Assembly (NCBI GenBank): GCA_951813015.1
Contig: CATOTG010000012.1
Location: 1-41,032 of the forward strand
Source of the DNA: an uncultured Thermoanaerobaculia bacterium
GTDB taxonomy: Bacteria > Acidobacteriota > Thermoanaerobaculia > Multivoradales > Multivoraceae
Length of the DNA stretch: 41,032 nt
Direction of reading: 5' to 3'
Of the stretch, positions 40,703-41,032 are shown piece after piece. The position numbers and the translations under genes were made by a program. Position 1 is the stretch's first letter. Every line of letters starts with the position of its first letter. Under the pieces are notes generated by a model, which saw only the letters and a list, made by a program, of their open reading frames with translations, searched no databases and was not told where the DNA came from.

Positions 40703-40967
40703 TGCCGGTGTCCAGGAATCGCTTCACGAAGAGAAGGTCCACGAGCTCCAGGAAGGACGCACAGGGCGACTTGGGCGCGCTGTCCCGGGAAACCAGGGCC
40801 GCCTGATGGCGGACTCCCTCGGGTCGGACGTACCGATAGCCGCGGAGCCAGCGTCGGACGCGCGCCGGCGCTACGCCTACGAACTGCCCGACCTCTGAAG
40901 CGCCGTAGGTGGGCCGCTGCAAGAGTGCTTCGGCCACGCCGTTACCCTGTGTCGCGTCCACGTCCAC
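40692..40967 (-). pseudogene. N-terminal part of a DUF433 protein
   Basis: From the GTG at 40965-40967 the minus strand encodes a MerR-like helix-turn-helix start (YGASEVGQFVGVAPARVRRWLRGYRY) and the DUF433 segment SFLELVDLLFVKRFLDTGMPL. DUF433 proteins pair with PIN or other toxins as antitoxin-like regulators. Similarity ends at about 40692, exactly where the opposing DUF4160 segment ends, so a single recombination joint near 40692-40703 links the two. The open frame continues to 40587 through antisense DUF4160 sequence and has no meaning there. The C-terminal half of the gene is missing. The last 65 bases of the window show nothing recognisable. Confidence 0.72.
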
Positions 40968-41032
40968 GGTGCGGATCCTGCCACAGGCTGTAGGCGGGAG
41001 GCACGATTCCGGTGGTGGAAGCCGTCTCCCAT

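Overview
The window is a GC-rich bacterial chromosome segment with about 28 intact or nearly intact protein genes and several gene remnants. The mixture suggests an uncultured Acidobacteriota-like heterotroph: an outer-membrane DUF5916 protein, a secreted VPS10/BNR-repeat protein, CaiB/BaiF CoA transferases, F420-type luciferase-like oxidoreductases, a formylglycine sulfatase and a PqaA-like lipoprotein. This placement is inferred from gene content only. No rRNA, tRNA, CRISPR array or complete insertion sequence was seen.

Layout. 1-736: the 3' end of a restriction-type helicase gene, then a strongly structured candidate small RNA ending in a good intrinsic terminator, then a poorly supported small ORF. 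737-4815 (minus): FemAB-like acyltransferase, clpS, clpA. 5024-12117 (minus): gamma-glutamyltranspeptidase, DUF5916 protein and VPS10/BNR protein, packed as one probable operon. 12174-14908: a two-domain RNase HI whose second domain is degenerate, a transporter remnant and prfC. 15039-17362: two translationally coupled acyl-CoA dehydrogenases. 17673-20303 (minus): a Cys-rich lipoprotein, a VapBC pair and an exported CHAT-like protein without its catalytic residues. 20547-22640: an enoyl-CoA hydratase whose 5' end is tandemly duplicated, direct repeats and a GST-like protein. 22771-26383: recQ with a one-base frameshift, coupled to a POT-family peptide transporter. 26501-30501: acyl-CoA ligase, F420-type oxidoreductase and CoA transferase. 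30695-35116: a sulfatase with a helical-repeat tail and a large 2OG-Fe(II) oxygenase. 35131-37483 (minus): a HEPN/MNT pair with a damaged MNT gene, and a frameshifted PqaA-like lipoprotein. 37717-40108: an alpha-methylacyl-CoA racemase, a DUF1501 scrap and a second F420-type oxidoreductase. 40184-40967: a mosaic of broken accessory genes.

How the genes fit together. ClpS and ClpA form a recognisable adaptor/unfoldase unit. The ligase, racemase, CoA transferase, dehydrogenases and hydratase supply most steps for activating and beta-oxidising branched or cyclic acids, possibly with F420-linked redox steps. That pathway is inferred from gene content; no substrate can be read from the sequence. 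The secreted sulfatase, PqaA-like protein, GGT and POT transporter suit a scavenger of sulfated polymers and peptides.

The items most worth a second look are the candidate RNA at 299-412, the RNase HI with a dead second domain, the dead CHAT-like protein, the 79-bp duplication at the hydratase start and the remnant mosaic at 40.2-41.0 kb. Single-base frameshifts in recQ, the PqaA-like gene and the MNT gene could be real decay or assembly indels. That must be settled before calling these genes dead.
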